Shown here piece after piece: positions 8,403 through 17,434 of a DNA stretch of 54,491 nt; position 1 is the stretch's first letter, and every line of letters begins with the position of its first letter. A model generated the notes under the pieces. The model worked only from the letters and a program-made list of their open reading frames with translations. It did not search any database and was not told where the DNA came from. A program made the translations under genes and the position numbers. Source of the stretch: Alphaproteobacteria bacterium 46_93_T64 (GTDB taxonomy: Bacteria; Pseudomonadota; Alphaproteobacteria; Sneathiellales; Sneathiellaceae); contig MAAN01000040.1 of NCBI GenBank assembly GCA_002163135.1, positions 1-54,491 on the forward strand, given 5' to 3'.

Positions 8403-9054
8403 TGACAACAGTCCTGAATTTCTGGATCCAATCGTTCAACTCAACCGAACGCGTTTTAAGGGCTGCCCGATTAACGACCAGCCGCGACGTAATGTCCAGA
8501 AGCTTCTCAACCTCGACCAAGCCGTTTGCTTTAAGTGTCGCGCCGGAGGAGACCAAATCTACAATACGACGGCAAAGACCAAGCCCAGGCGCTAATTCCA
8601 TTGCGCCAGACAATTTAATACATTCGGCCTGAATACCTTGGGATGCAAAAAAGTTATGGGTCAAGTTTGGATATTTGGTCGCAATCCTAACATGGCTCCA
8701 GCGATTTGGATCCTTATCGTCTTCCAAGCCTTCTGGTTGCGCGACAGCCAGATAGCAATGTCCAATATCAAGATCAACCGGCGCATAAAGCTCAGGGTAA
8801 TTATGTTCGAGAAGGACATCGTTACCGGCAACCCCTAAATGGGCCGCGCCAAAGGCCACAAAAGTCGCGACGTCGAACGAGCGAACTCGGATAATCGAAA
8901 TATGGGGATGGTTGGTTTTAAATTGCAAAAGGCGGCTGTCTGGGTCATCAAACGCCGCTTCAGGTTCAATGCCCACTGCACGTATCAGCGGCATTACCTC
9001 TTTTAGAATTCTGCCTTTTGGCAGTGCTATTACCAACTCTTCGTTCGAAGACAC
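8392..9054 (-). CDS. hisG: ATP phosphoribosyltransferase, short form
   Basis: A 220-residue catalytic subunit for the first step of histidine synthesis, joining ATP and PRPP. It begins with [12 protein letters not shown] and has the PRPP-binding region [22 protein letters not shown] (about 153-174). The short form lacks the C-terminal ACT-like regulatory domain and normally needs HisZ, which is not in this window. The start is a GTG with GGAG eight bases upstream. It precedes and overlaps hisD. Confidence 0.95.
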   Translation of the reverse strand: MSSNEELVIALPKGRILKEVMPLIRAVGIEPEAAFDDPDSRLLQFKTNHPHISIIRVRSFDVATFVAFGAAHLGVAGNDVLLEHNYPELYAPVDLDIGHCYLAVAQPEGLEDDKDPNRWSHVRIATKYPNLTHNFFASQGIQAECIKLSGAMELAPGLGLCRRIVDLVSSGATLKANGLVEVEKLLDITSRLVVNRAALKTRSVELNDWIQKFRTVVNGE

Positions 9055-9131
9055 TTGTCTGCTCCGTCTTTGTGACCTTCTGTAATTTTAAATGAAGGTC
9101 TTTTTAAAATCGTTAAGGGTGAACTTTAACG

Positions 9132-9572
9132 CTATTCACCATCTTCATAGTTAGGCAATTTATCTGTATGCCAAGATTTTCCGACATCTGTTAGTACAGC
9201 ATTAACGCATTCAACATTGAGCGAAAGTGTTACGCCGCCCGCAAAGTTCAGATTGATATTTGCGCCGCCATCTTCTTCCGTAGTCGTTGTCATAGACAAT
9301 AATTCAATCGCAGTTGTCGACGCTGATTGTGGGAATCCCATGGATTTGACGGATAAAACGTCTCCGAAAAACAAACCGCTCCGAATGCGATTTGCCCCAG
9401 AGCTGTTCCCAGCCTGTTTTTCCCACATAAGCCGCGACGCAGTAAACGTAAATTGACGGGATACGGAGGAATAACTCATTTCTCCGGGGCTTGTTATGGC
9501 GCCAACGCAAGCAGCCGAAAGAATGTCCATATCTTCTGCTGCCAAGGCACTTAGTTTTAAACCCTCATCCAC
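9132..9572 (-). CDS. DUF2948 family protein
   Basis: A 146-residue alphaproteobacterial protein of unknown function. The opening LKLSALAAEDMDILSAACVGA, the middle FTFTASRLMWE and the VTLSLNVECVNAVLTDVGKSW ending are typical of DUF2948, which usually lies between murA and hisG as here. It starts with GTG 28 bases after murA, so it is probably translated from the murA transcript. No catalytic motif is visible. Confidence 0.85.
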   Translation of the reverse strand: MDEGLKLSALAAEDMDILSAACVGAITSPGEMSYSSVSRQFTFTASRLMWEKQAGNSSGANRIRSGLFFGDVLSVKSMGFPQSASTTAIELLSMTTTTEEDGGANINLNFAGGVTLSLNVECVNAVLTDVGKSWHTDKLPNYEDGE

Positions 9573-9600
9573 TGCACTATCCAGTCTACTTTGTTTCTAG

Positions 9601-10890
9601 TTACTCGCCTTGAATGCGTTCTACATCCGCTCCGCAAGCTGCCAGTTTTTCTTCAAGTCGCTCGTATCCGCGGTCCAAATGATATACTCGATTGATAACC
9701 GTTTCTCCGCTCGCTGCCAAGCCCGCAAGTACAAGGGACACAGAAGCTCGCAAGTCAGTTGCCATAACAGGCGCGCCCACTAGCTGTTTGACGCCGCGTA
9801 CCATTGCGGATCTGCCATGTACGTTAATATTTGCGCCAAGGCGAACAAGTTCAGGGACGTGCATGAAGCGGTTTTCAAAAATCGTTTCTGTAATCATTGA
9901 GGCACCACTGGAAACAGTCATCAAGGCCATTATTTGTGCCTGCATATCTGTCGGATAGCCCGGATAGGGATGGGTTAGAACATCTACGCCTGAAATTGGT
10001 TTTGCTGGATCGCGCTCTACAATGAGGCCGTCATCCGTTATTTCAACGTCTACGCCAGCGGCTTCAATAACTTCAATAACCGAGGTCACCAGGTCGGCGC
10101 GTGTATTCGTGAGTTCAATGCGGCCGCCGGCAATTGCCGCAGCAATCGCGTACGTGCCAGTTTCAATGCGATCTGGCATGACACTATATTCCGCACCGTG
10201 AAGCTTTGGCTTGCCAGTAATAACCAGTCGCTCCGTGCCTGTACCTTCGATTTCAGCACCCATGGCTTTTAGAAGTAGGACAAGATCCGTAATTTCCGGC
10301 TCGCGTGCTGCGTTATCAAGAACTGTTACACCGTCAGCTAGCACTGCTGCCATTAGCAAATCTTCAGTTGCACCCACAGACACATTGTCAAAGCGAATTT
10401 CCGCGCCTTTGAGACCATTCGGTGCCTCGGCAACCATGTAACCTGCTTCGATTTCAATCGTAGCGCCCATGGCTTCCAAGCCATCCAGATGCAAATTCAT
10501 CGGTCGCGTGCCGATCGCGCAACCGCCGGGCAGAGAGACTTTCGCTTTTCCAATGCGCGCCAGAAGGGGCCCCAATACAAGGGCGCCAGCGCGCATTTTA
10601 CGAACGATGTCATACGGCGCTTCTGTACTGGTGATTTCTTTTGCTGTCAGTGAGATCGAACGGCCGTTAGAGTTTCCATCGCCGTGGCCATTTAGGTGAG
10701 CAGATACGCCATGCTGGCAGAGCAGATTGATCAAGGTGGAAATATCCGCCACATGCGGCAGATTTCTTAAAGTTACAGTTTCGTCTGTCAAAAGGCAGGC
10801 AACCATTAACGGTAGAGCCGCATTTTTTGCGCCGCTAATTTCAATCTTTCCGTAAAGTGGCTTTCCGCCGCGAATGCGAATGCTATCCAT
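9601..10890 (-). CDS. murA: UDP-N-acetylglucosamine 1-carboxyvinyltransferase
   Basis: A 429-residue cytosolic enzyme that transfers enolpyruvate from PEP to UDP-GlcNAc, the first committed step of peptidoglycan synthesis. The start [24 protein letters not shown] is standard, so I placed it at the ATG at 10890; an in-frame extension to 10983 would run into the terminator upstream. The fosfomycin-reactive catalytic Cys is present in [11 protein letters not shown] (about 115), followed by DGLEAMGA. The C-terminal [14 protein letters not shown] is also typical. Confidence 0.97.
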   Translation of the reverse strand: MDSIRIRGGKPLYGKIEISGAKNAALPLMVACLLTDETVTLRNLPHVADISTLINLLCQHGVSAHLNGHGDGNSNGRSISLTAKEITSTEAPYDIVRKMRAGALVLGPLLARIGKAKVSLPGGCAIGTRPMNLHLDGLEAMGATIEIEAGYMVAEAPNGLKGAEIRFDNVSVGATEDLLMAAVLADGVTVLDNAAREPEITDLVLLLKAMGAEIEGTGTERLVITGKPKLHGAEYSVMPDRIETGTYAIAAAIAGGRIELTNTRADLVTSVIEVIEAAGVDVEITDDGLIVERDPAKPISGVDVLTHPYPGYPTDMQAQIMALMTVSSGASMITETIFENRFMHVPELVRLGANINVHGRSAMVRGVKQLVGAPVMATDLRASVSLVLAGLAASGETVINRVYHLDRGYERLEEKLAACGADVERIQGE

Positions 10891-10937
10891 TGATGTTCTG
10901 ATCCATGATCTGCCGTTTGGCAAAATTAAATAAACTA

Positions 10938-10977
10938 ATAAAAACAAAAGAGGGGCCATCCAGTGAAAGGCCGCCTC
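10938..10977 (-). terminator. Intrinsic terminator after dcd
   Basis: On the minus strand GAGGCGGCC (10977-10969) pairs with GGCCCCTC (10957-10950) with one bulged C, followed by TTTTGTTTTTA. It lies about 46 bases after the dcd stop and before the murA start, so it ends dcd transcription and separates the two genes. Confidence 0.8.
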
Positions 10978-11023
10978 TATCAATCAAATGTATGCTGGGA
11001 AAATAAGGCCAGCGTATGGCGGT

Positions 11024-11578
11024 CTATAGGCGTGGGAGTGTAACACCCTCTTGGCCCATATACTTGCCGGCGCGGTCTTTATAGGACACTTCGCATGGCT
11101 CATTCCCCTTGAGGAATAGGAACTGGCAAGCGCCTTCATTAGCGTAGATTTTGGCCGGAAGTGGCGTTGTGTTTGAAAACTCCAAAGTCACGTGGCCTTC
11201 CCACTCAGGCTCTAGCGGGGTTACATTCACAATAATGCCACACCGTGCATAAGTGGATTTGCCCAGACATATGACCAAGACATCTCGCGGAATTCTGAAA
11301 TATTCGACGGTACGTGCCAAGACAAAAGAATTTGGCGGAATAACGCAGACATCTGTTTTACGATCTACAAAACTGTCATTGGAGAAGGCTTTGGGATCTA
11401 CGGTTGCCGAATCAATATTGGTGAAAATCTTGAATTCATCAGAGACCCGGGCGTCATAACCGTAAGATGACAATCCATAAGAGATCATGCCTTCGCGTTT
11501 CTGGCTCTCCACAAACGGCTCAATTATGTTGTGTTCTTGGGCCGCTGACCTGATCCATTTATCAGACAGAATGGTCAT
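11024..11578 (-). CDS. dcd: dCTP deaminase
   Basis: A 184-residue homotrimeric enzyme that deaminates dCTP to dUTP for thymidylate synthesis. Typical segments are [69 protein letters not shown], with the catalytic Glu in LEPEWEGH, and the C-terminal [11 protein letters not shown]. The length is that of the monofunctional enzyme. GGAGAA lies before the ATG. It is followed by a clear terminator, so it is probably a single transcription unit or the end of one with the small gene upstream. Confidence 0.96.
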   Translation of the reverse strand: MTILSDKWIRSAAQEHNIIEPFVESQKREGMISYGLSSYGYDARVSDEFKIFTNIDSATVDPKAFSNDSFVDRKTDVCVIPPNSFVLARTVEYFRIPRDVLVICLGKSTYARCGIIVNVTPLEPEWEGHVTLEFSNTTPLPAKIYANEGACQFLFLKGNEPCEVSYKDRAGKYMGQEGVTLPRL

Positions 11579-11674
11579 ATGTCATTTCTCCGTTAAGCTC
11601 GCATAAAAATTTGCGCTATCTTATAGACAACTTAATAATGCGCCAAGGGCAAAAGGGCGGGAGTGCTGTGGCAA

Positions 11675-11848
11675 TTAGTCAGTCATGCGGTTTTTGTTCT
11701 TGATTGCATCGGGCGCAACCTCGCCGCGGCCACGTTGCAATCCTTTTCGTTTACGCAAATTTTCACGCAGTGCTTTGGCAAGGCGGTCTTTTTTGTTGAC
11801 CTCTTTTTGTTGCTTTGGATCCAGTTTTTCTTGTTTAGGGTCTGTCAT
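11675..11848 (-). CDS. Small basic conserved hypothetical protein
   Basis: A 57-residue, very basic and Gln/Lys-rich protein without membrane segments. The core DRLAKALRENLRKRKGLQRGRG resembles small uncharacterised proteins found in many alphaproteobacteria, often with ALRENL-RRK type sequences. I chose the ATG at 11848 (MTDPKQEKL) because related small proteins begin MTD or MSD; an ATG at 11863 adds five residues. It could bind nucleic acid, but this is only from charge. It lies upstream of dcd on the same strand. Confidence 0.6.
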   Translation of the reverse strand: MTDPKQEKLDPKQQKEVNKKDRLAKALRENLRKRKGLQRGRGEVAPDAIKNKNRMTD

Positions 11849-11927
11849 TAGATAACCATCCACTCATCATTTCTAGCATCTGTAACAGTATCTATCCGCG
11901 GGAAGAACAAAAAACTCAATTTTCTCA

Positions 11928-11956
11928 TTGCAGAAATGCTTCCGCTCTTATATACC
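11928..11956 (+). promoter_or_regulatory. Promoter of tRNA-Thr
   Basis: TTGCAG (11928-11933) and TATACC (11951-11956) are separated by exactly 17 bases and followed by a C-rich discriminator. The tRNA begins 34 bases after the -10 box. Confidence 0.6.
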
Positions 11957-11990
11957 CCCTAGCACAAATTCAGCGCTCAAAAAGCGCCGC

Positions 11991-12065
<75 letters not shown>

Positions 12066-12339
12066 TTTTCATCTCAATGATATCAATAGCTTACTGATTA
12101 GTAAGGGGTGTTTGTCTGTGCGGTTTCATTGGACTGTTACGGTGGAGGCATGGCCAGAAAACGCAAGTAACTGGCGTCGGAAGAGGATTATAAGGCGTAT
12201 TATCTAGTTATTAACGCTTGATCTGCCATGTTGTTGAGGAATTCACCACTATAACAAGTAAATATTCACTTGTTGTTATGGGTAATGGTTTGTACCTATT
12301 GGGAAATGATTGTAAGGCGAAGTCTGGGAGAGTCGTAAA

Positions 12340-12948
12340 GTGAGTATTCTAAAGTCTTGTGTTGTTTCACTCTTGGCGATGGTTGTTGTCGTCGCTGCGG
12401 TAAATAAAACAGTCAGTGCGGCGACACTTGATGTCAGAAGCGGTATTTTATATGGCGCCCTGAATGTCAATGTTGGCGGTGAATTCTATGATGTTCAATT
12501 CTTAGAAGGCTCCTGTGGCGCTCTTTTCGGGCGTTGCGACGCAGCAGAGGATTTTGCGTTCACTACAAAGGGTACTGCAGATATTGCTTCCGAGGCTTTG
12601 ATCGATCAGGTGTTTGTCACCCATGGCGCGACAAGTATTGATTTTGATGCGAACCCTGAAAACACGCATGGGATAAGTTCAACATCATTTGGGCAAATTT
12701 TGACTCCTTATTATTTTTTGTCTCCCAATCAGGTAAGGGTGAGTGCTGCCCATAATAGTTCTACAACATTGGATCTTATCGACAGTGCGACTTATGGTAT
12801 TTGGGATACTACCCTTGGACGCGCCAACACAGTATATGCCAAATGGACAACAGTTACTGCGGTTCCGCTTCCTGCAGCTCTCCCTTTGTACGGTACTGCA
12901 TTGGGTCTTTTAGGTTTTATCGGTTGGCGGCGTAAACGTGTGTTATAA
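12340..12948 (+). CDS. VPLPA-CTERM exported protein
   Basis: A 202-residue secreted protein. A signal peptide spans about residues 1-28 (hydrophobic LLAMVVVVAAV, cleavage after SAA). The C-terminus has the tripartite sorting signal VPLPA, a hydrophobic stretch (LPLYGTALGLLGFIGW) and basic RRKR. This is the VPLPA variant of PEP-CTERM, processed by an exosortase that must be elsewhere in the genome. The middle is low in Cys, except for the pair in GSCGALFGRCDA, and has no domain I recognise. Start GTG with GGGAG about ten bases upstream. It stands alone, convergent with the cupin gene. Confidence 0.8.
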   Translation: MSILKSCVVSLLAMVVVVAAVNKTVSAATLDVRSGILYGALNVNVGGEFYDVQFLEGSCGALFGRCDAAEDFAFTTKGTADIASEALIDQVFVTHGATSIDFDANPENTHGISSTSFGQILTPYYFLSPNQVRVSAAHNSSTTLDLIDSATYGIWDTTLGRANTVYAKWTTVTAVPLPAALPLYGTALGLLGFIGWRRKRVL

Positions 12949-13073
12949 GGCAGCAAAGAAAACAAGATTTTCTATCCCTGTCTTCTTCGCATAGAGCTTT
13001 TCAATAATTGGAACCTAGCTCGCGACAGCTTTTGCCATCATAAACACATCTTCTCCGACGTGCAGGGGTTGAC

Positions 13074-13403
13074 CTAATCAACGACAAACAGTTTTGCCCC
13101 AATTTTTGTTGAGGATCGGTGAGCTTCAGCGTTATCCGCGACTTGATAACTCTCACCGGGCTTCAGGGTAAAAACACGTCCATCCTCAAGTTCGGTTACC
13201 AACTCACCTTCGAGGCAAAGCAAAATATGCCCTTTGCTGCACCAGTGATCGGCAAGATAATTTGGCGTGTATTCTACCATTCGCACGCGCATTGTTCCGA
13301 AATTCTGGGTTTGCCAATAGGCGGCGCCAGTATCACCGGTATGTTCAGTTCGCTCTACACTGGACCAGTCTGTCGTGCCAAAAGGCAAGTTATCTATTTT
13401 CAT
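13074..13403 (-). CDS. DHCW-motif-type cupin protein
   Basis: A 109-residue single-domain cupin. It begins MKIDNLPFGTTDWSSVERTE and has YLADHWCSKGHILLCLEGELVTELEDGR, containing the DH-C/W motif and His positions of cupin motif 1, and SYQVADNAEAHRS, cupin motif 2. Very similar small proteins are widespread, with no firmly established reaction. I chose the ATG at 13403; the upstream in-frame extension is not cupin-like and overlaps dppF. It lies 88 bases after dppF and may be the last gene of the transporter operon. Confidence 0.85.
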   Translation of the reverse strand: MKIDNLPFGTTDWSSVERTEHTGDTGAAYWQTQNFGTMRVRMVEYTPNYLADHWCSKGHILLCLEGELVTELEDGRVFTLKPGESYQVADNAEAHRSSTKIGAKLFVVD

Positions 13404-13491
13404 GGTATTTGTCCGATTGAATGTTGGGGGTATCGGCAGGTGGACGATCATAATACGGTCCCCCATTGATTTTTCAATCAGAATGTGAAGT

Positions 13492-14481
13492 CTACATCCG
13501 TCCTTCTTCAACAGCAAAACACGCTGTTTTTGTGTCACCATTATCCTGCAACACTGGAACTTCCTTGCGGCACCGGTCATTTGCATACGGGCAACGTGGA
13601 TGGAAAACGCAGCCGCTTGGCAGGTCCATCGCTGTTGGAACTTCGCCTGTCATTTTAACGTGACCAACACCTGAACCATCGATTTTGGGGATCGCACTTA
13701 AGAGAGCTTGTGTGTAGGGATGGCGCGGTGTTGCAAACAGGTCATTCGTATCTGCAAGCTCGCAAACTGTCCCAAGATACATGACGGCAACGCGGCTTCC
13801 AAAATGCTCCACCACTGAGAGATCATGTGTGATGAAAAGATACGTCAGGTCCCGGTCTTTCTGGGCATCCATCATAACGTTTAGGACCTGCGCCTGAATG
13901 GAGACGTCGAGTGCAGAAATAGGCTCATCCGCGACAATAAATTCGGGGTCGAGCATCAAGGCCCTTGCGATACTGATCCGCTGCCTTTGTCCTCCAGAAA
14001 ATTCGTGCGGGTATCTCTCCCCCCATGTCGGGTCATTCCCGACGGAGAGCATTACGTCCTCAACTTTGGCTCGGATCTCAGTTCGGTTCATATTGGGGTG
14101 ATGAATTCGAAGAGGCTCTTCCAGTGTTTGGTATACGGTCATTCTGGGGTTCAGAGATGCATACGGATTTTGGAAAATCATCTGCATTTTTTTGGTGAAA
14201 GGCTGGCGTTCCTTTGTTTTTAGACCATCAATTCTCTGTCCATTGTATTTGATCTGACCAGCACTTGGTGGATTTAGGCCGATCACTGTTCTGGCAAGCG
14301 TAGATTTTCCGCAACCGCTTTCTCCGACAAGGCAGAAGGCGTCACCTTTATTTATATTAATAGATACGCCGTTCAGGGCTTTTACAACGGGTTGAGCTGA
14401 AGATAAGAAACCACCTCCGCCGCCAAAGCGCATTTCGATATTTTCAATTTCAACTAAGGGCGTTTTTGAAACAAGAATCAT
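13492..14481 (-). CDS. Peptide/opine ABC transporter ATP-binding protein (DppF type)
   Basis: A 329-residue ABC ATPase of the oligo/dipeptide type. Walker A is GESGCGKST (about 54-62), the signature is FSGGQRQR, Walker B is FIVADEP, and the C-terminal extension PSGCVFHPRCPYANDRC is the Cys-rich tail of this class. It powers import with the DppD-type partner gene, whose stop it overlaps by four bases. Substrate class (peptide, opine or similar) cannot be narrowed from the ATPase. Confidence 0.92.
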   Translation of the reverse strand: MILVSKTPLVEIENIEMRFGGGGGFLSSAQPVVKALNGVSININKGDAFCLVGESGCGKSTLARTVIGLNPPSAGQIKYNGQRIDGLKTKERQPFTKKMQMIFQNPYASLNPRMTVYQTLEEPLRIHHPNMNRTEIRAKVEDVMLSVGNDPTWGERYPHEFSGGQRQRISIARALMLDPEFIVADEPISALDVSIQAQVLNVMMDAQKDRDLTYLFITHDLSVVEHFGSRVAVMYLGTVCELADTNDLFATPRHPYTQALLSAIPKIDGSGVGHVKMTGEVPTAMDLPSGCVFHPRCPYANDRCRKEVPVLQDNGDTKTACFAVEEGRM

Positions 14482-15470
14482 TTTGCATCTCCCGCATTTT
14501 GAAACGCCGGAATACGATCAATATGAACGCAAGCTGCACGATGAGTTTCTGAACCAACCAAGGCTGGAACATCTTTATGACACTCCCCATCAGCGAAATC
14601 ACATCTAGGATTAAAAGAACATCCCGCTGGGATAGCATCCAGTGCCGGCATGGAGCCACGGATCTGGTTCAGTCGAGTGCCGGGTAGATTTTCCTGCGGC
14701 AGTGCTTTTATCAGGCCCCGGGTATACGGGTGTTTGGGGTTGGTAATCACGTCATGTGTCAGGCCTTCTTCCACTATTCGGCCTGCATACATGACGATAA
14801 TCCGTTCGGTAACCTGACTGACAACAGCAAGATCATGTGTAATGAGGACCAATCCCACATTGTTATTTTTACAAAGCTCCAGCATTAGAGCCATAATTTC
14901 AGCTTGGATAGTGACATCAAGCGCTGTTGTAGGTTCGTCCGCTATTATGATGGAGGGATCAGACAGCAATGCAATTGCAATCACCACGCGTTGCCTCATG
15001 CCGCCAGACAGCTCATGCGGATAACTATCCATTCTGTTTTCAGGAGAAGGGATCATGACATCGCGGAGTTTGGATATTGAAATCTCCCGTGCCTCGCTAT
15101 TCGAAATATTCCGGTGGGTTTTTAGGCATTCTGACATTTGAGTTCCAATTGTGAGCACCGGGTTAAGGGTCATCATTGGGTCCTGAAATATCATGCTGAT
15201 ACGATTGCCGCGGATGTGTCGCATTTGTGCCCGGCTGAACTCGCTAATAACTTGGCCTTCAAATACCACCTCACCTGCGGAGATCCGACCAGGTTTGCTT
15301 AAAAGATTAAGGATTGAAAATGCGGCTACAGATTTACCCGCGCCACTTTCTCCGACGATACCGAGACGCTCCCCTTCTTCGAGTGCGAAACTTATACCAT
15401 GGATGGCTTGCAGAGTTTTCCGGCCTAGCGGAAATTGGACTTCCAATTTGTTTACTTCTAACAACGCCAT
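14478..15470 (-). CDS. Peptide/opine ABC transporter ATP-binding protein (DppD type)
   Basis: A 330-residue ABC ATPase pairing with the DppF-type protein. Walker A is GESGAGKS (about 38-45), the Q-loop is in [12 protein letters not shown], the signature is LSGGMRQRV, Walker B IIIADEP and the tail has [16 protein letters not shown]. The GMRQRV signature is typical of the DppD/OppD half. It starts two bases after the permease stop, so translation is coupled. Confidence 0.92.
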   Translation of the reverse strand: MALLEVNKLEVQFPLGRKTLQAIHGISFALEEGERLGIVGESGAGKSVAAFSILNLLSKPGRISAGEVVFEGQVISEFSRAQMRHIRGNRISMIFQDPMMTLNPVLTIGTQMSECLKTHRNISNSEAREISISKLRDVMIPSPENRMDSYPHELSGGMRQRVVIAIALLSDPSIIIADEPTTALDVTIQAEIMALMLELCKNNNVGLVLITHDLAVVSQVTERIIVMYAGRIVEEGLTHDVITNPKHPYTRGLIKALPQENLPGTRLNQIRGSMPALDAIPAGCSFNPRCDFADGECHKDVPALVGSETHRAACVHIDRIPAFQNAGDAK

Positions 15471-15472
15471 GA

Positions 15473-16393
15473 CTAGTCCTTATACAGTTTTGGGTTCAAT
15501 GCATCGCGAAGCCAGTCACCCAGCAGATTAATGCTGAGGATCAAAGCAATAAGGACGAGACTTGGAATAACTGTGATCCACCATGAACCACTAAATATAA
15601 ACTCAAACCCACTTGAAATAAGGGAGCCGAGGGAAGGTTTGTTGACAGGCATGCCAAGGCCAAGGAAAGAAAGCGCGGCTTCAGAAATGATGGCATTTGC
15701 CACTTGTATAGTTGAGATCACCAAAACCGGAGACAGCGTATTTGGTAAAATATGGCGAAGCATAATACGCTTTTGGCTCATACCAATTACTCGCGCAGCA
15801 TCTACATATTCTTTATGCTTTTCTGCAAGCACAGAGGCTCTCACTGTTCTCGCATACTGCGGCCATTCAGCGATGCCTATAACAAGAATTAGCATGAAGA
15901 TGGCTAATTCACTGTAGAGTTCGGAACCAAAAGAAGCTTGAAAAACTGCCAGCGCAATAATCGCCACCATTAAGGTGGATAGGGAGAGTTGGATATCAGC
16001 AAGGCGCATGAAAAAAGCGTCAACACGACCGCCAACATATCCAGAGATCAATCCAATAGAGACCCCGATGAACAATTGTAGAATAACAGCAAAGAAACCG
16101 ATAAGGAGTGAGATGCGCATACCGTACAAAATAGTACTGAGCATATCTCGCCCTTGAGGATCAGTTCCAAGGAAAAATCTATCGTCTCCTTCTTCCTCAT
16201 TCCAAGATGGCGGAAGCTCACTGTCCATAATATCTATCGACTTTAGATCATAGGGATCGTAAGGGGCAATTGCCGGGGCGAAAACGGCACTGAGGACAAG
16301 TAAAATAACAATACTGAAACTTACGACGGCGACTTTGTCTTTTTTAAATCGGTAGACAAAATCAGAACCGAGAAAAATCCGAAGTTTACTCAT
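15473..16393 (-). CDS. Peptide/opine ABC transporter permease (DppC type)
   Basis: A 306-residue inner-membrane permease. After a cytoplasmic N-terminus and a first membrane helix comes FLGTDPQGRDMLSTILYGMRISL, the hallmark of DppC/OppC, then about five more helices and the EAA-type loop (EYVDAARVIGMSQKRIMLRHILPN) that contacts the ATPases. The ATG at 16393 shares one base with the stop of the preceding permease (TAATG). The in-frame upstream start at 16432 lies inside that gene and is not needed. Confidence 0.92.
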   Translation of the reverse strand: MSKLRIFLGSDFVYRFKKDKVAVVSFSIVILLVLSAVFAPAIAPYDPYDLKSIDIMDSELPPSWNEEEGDDRFFLGTDPQGRDMLSTILYGMRISLLIGFFAVILQLFIGVSIGLISGYVGGRVDAFFMRLADIQLSLSTLMVAIIALAVFQASFGSELYSELAIFMLILVIGIAEWPQYARTVRASVLAEKHKEYVDAARVIGMSQKRIMLRHILPNTLSPVLVISTIQVANAIISEAALSFLGLGMPVNKPSLGSLISSGFEFIFSGSWWITVIPSLVLIALILSINLLGDWLRDALNPKLYKD

Positions 16394-17373
16394 TACTTTG
16401 ACCCCACAAGTTTGACCGTGGGGTTGACCCAAGTGTAAACAAGGTCAACCACTGTATTGGTTACAACAAAGATCAAACCAACGACTATTATGTAGGCGAT
16501 AATCAGCGGGGTATCTACTCGGTTTACCGCTTCTAGAAACAGGAATCCCATTCCAGGCCATTGAAAAACACTTTCAGTCAAGATGGTGTAGGCGAGCATC
16601 GTTCCTATCTGAACGCCACCTACAGTAATCACCGGGAGCAATGTATTCTTAAATGCATGCAGGAACCAAACGCGTGCCGGCATTAGGCCTTTTGCCCAGG
16701 CAAAACGGATGTAATCTAGCTGAAGGATCTCCATCATTTCTGAGCGGATAAGCCGAATGAAAAGTGGCATCATAATGGACGCAAGTGAAATACTGGGTAG
16801 AACCAGATGGACCAAGCCGTCAACGGTCAAAAAGCCGGACTGCCAACCAAGGATACCGGATGTTTCCCCACGACCAAAAGAAGGCATCCAACCCAGCTCT
16901 ACGGAAAATACGTAAATTGAAAAAATTGCGGTCAGGAATACGGGCACAGAAATGCCCACTATACTGAAGCCCATAATAAATTTTGAGAACCAGCCTTTGG
17001 GGTTTATGGCACAATATACGCCAAGGGGAATGGCGAAAAATATAATTAGTAATGATGCCCCGATGACCAGTTCCAGTGTGGCCGGAAATTTTGCAGCGAT
17101 AACTTCTAACGCCGGCTTTTTAAAGAAATAGGAATTTCCCAGATCGCCTTGAACAGCCTTATACATAAAACGGCCGTATTGGGTGAGAAATGGATCGTTA
17201 AGGCCCATACGATCCCGAAGGGCGTCTCGTTCACTTTCAGAGACTGATTGCCCCACCAGTTCACGAAGTGGGTCTCCTAAGTTATCCTGAATTGAAAAGC
17301 CAATGAGGCTGATCACAAACATCACCAACACAGCTTGAAGCAAGCGTCTGATGGCAAAGTATAAATAATCCAA
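16393..17373 (-). CDS. Peptide/opine ABC transporter permease (DppB type)
   Basis: The 326-residue first permease of the transporter. It begins with a hydrophobic helix (RRLLQAVLVMFVISLIGFSI), then the periplasmic segment DRMGLNDPFLTQYGRFMYKAVQGDLGNSY characteristic of DppB, and the EAA loop DYIRFAWAKGLMPARVWFLHAFKNTLLPV. I placed the start at TTG 17373, with AGGGA seven bases upstream. The earlier in-frame GTG at 17400 lies within the loop-proximal arm of a terminator hairpin and would be sequestered. Confidence 0.88.
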   Translation of the reverse strand: MDYLYFAIRRLLQAVLVMFVISLIGFSIQDNLGDPLRELVGQSVSESERDALRDRMGLNDPFLTQYGRFMYKAVQGDLGNSYFFKKPALEVIAAKFPATLELVIGASLLIIFFAIPLGVYCAINPKGWFSKFIMGFSIVGISVPVFLTAIFSIYVFSVELGWMPSFGRGETSGILGWQSGFLTVDGLVHLVLPSISLASIMMPLFIRLIRSEMMEILQLDYIRFAWAKGLMPARVWFLHAFKNTLLPVITVGGVQIGTMLAYTILTESVFQWPGMGFLFLEAVNRVDTPLIIAYIIVVGLIFVVTNTVVDLVYTWVNPTVKLVGSK

Positions 17374-17388
17374 AATGAAATTCCCTAT

Positions 17389-17418
17389 AAAAATCGGCAC
17401 CTTCGAAAAGGTGCCGAT
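17389..17418 (-). terminator. Intrinsic terminator/attenuator between dppA and dppB
   Basis: On the minus strand an 11-bp perfect stem (17418-17408 with 17403-17393) closes a TTCG tetraloop and runs into TTTTT. This is a strong intrinsic terminator shape placed 16 bases after the dppA stop. Such elements allow high expression of the binding protein relative to the membrane genes. Confidence 0.85.
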
Positions 17419-17434
17419 CCCAAATATTTTTGGT

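Noticed and set aside
12108-12209. Short fragments after tRNA-Thr, one reading HWTVTVEAWPENASNWRRK and another MARKRK after GGAGG
   Set aside because: Considered as an integrase remnant at a tRNA, but too short and without any matching motif; the GGAGG is only one base from that ATG.
13403-13586. N-terminal extension of the cupin gene to 13586
   Set aside because: The extra residues overlap dppF and do not resemble the family; the ATG at 13403 gives the standard N-terminus.
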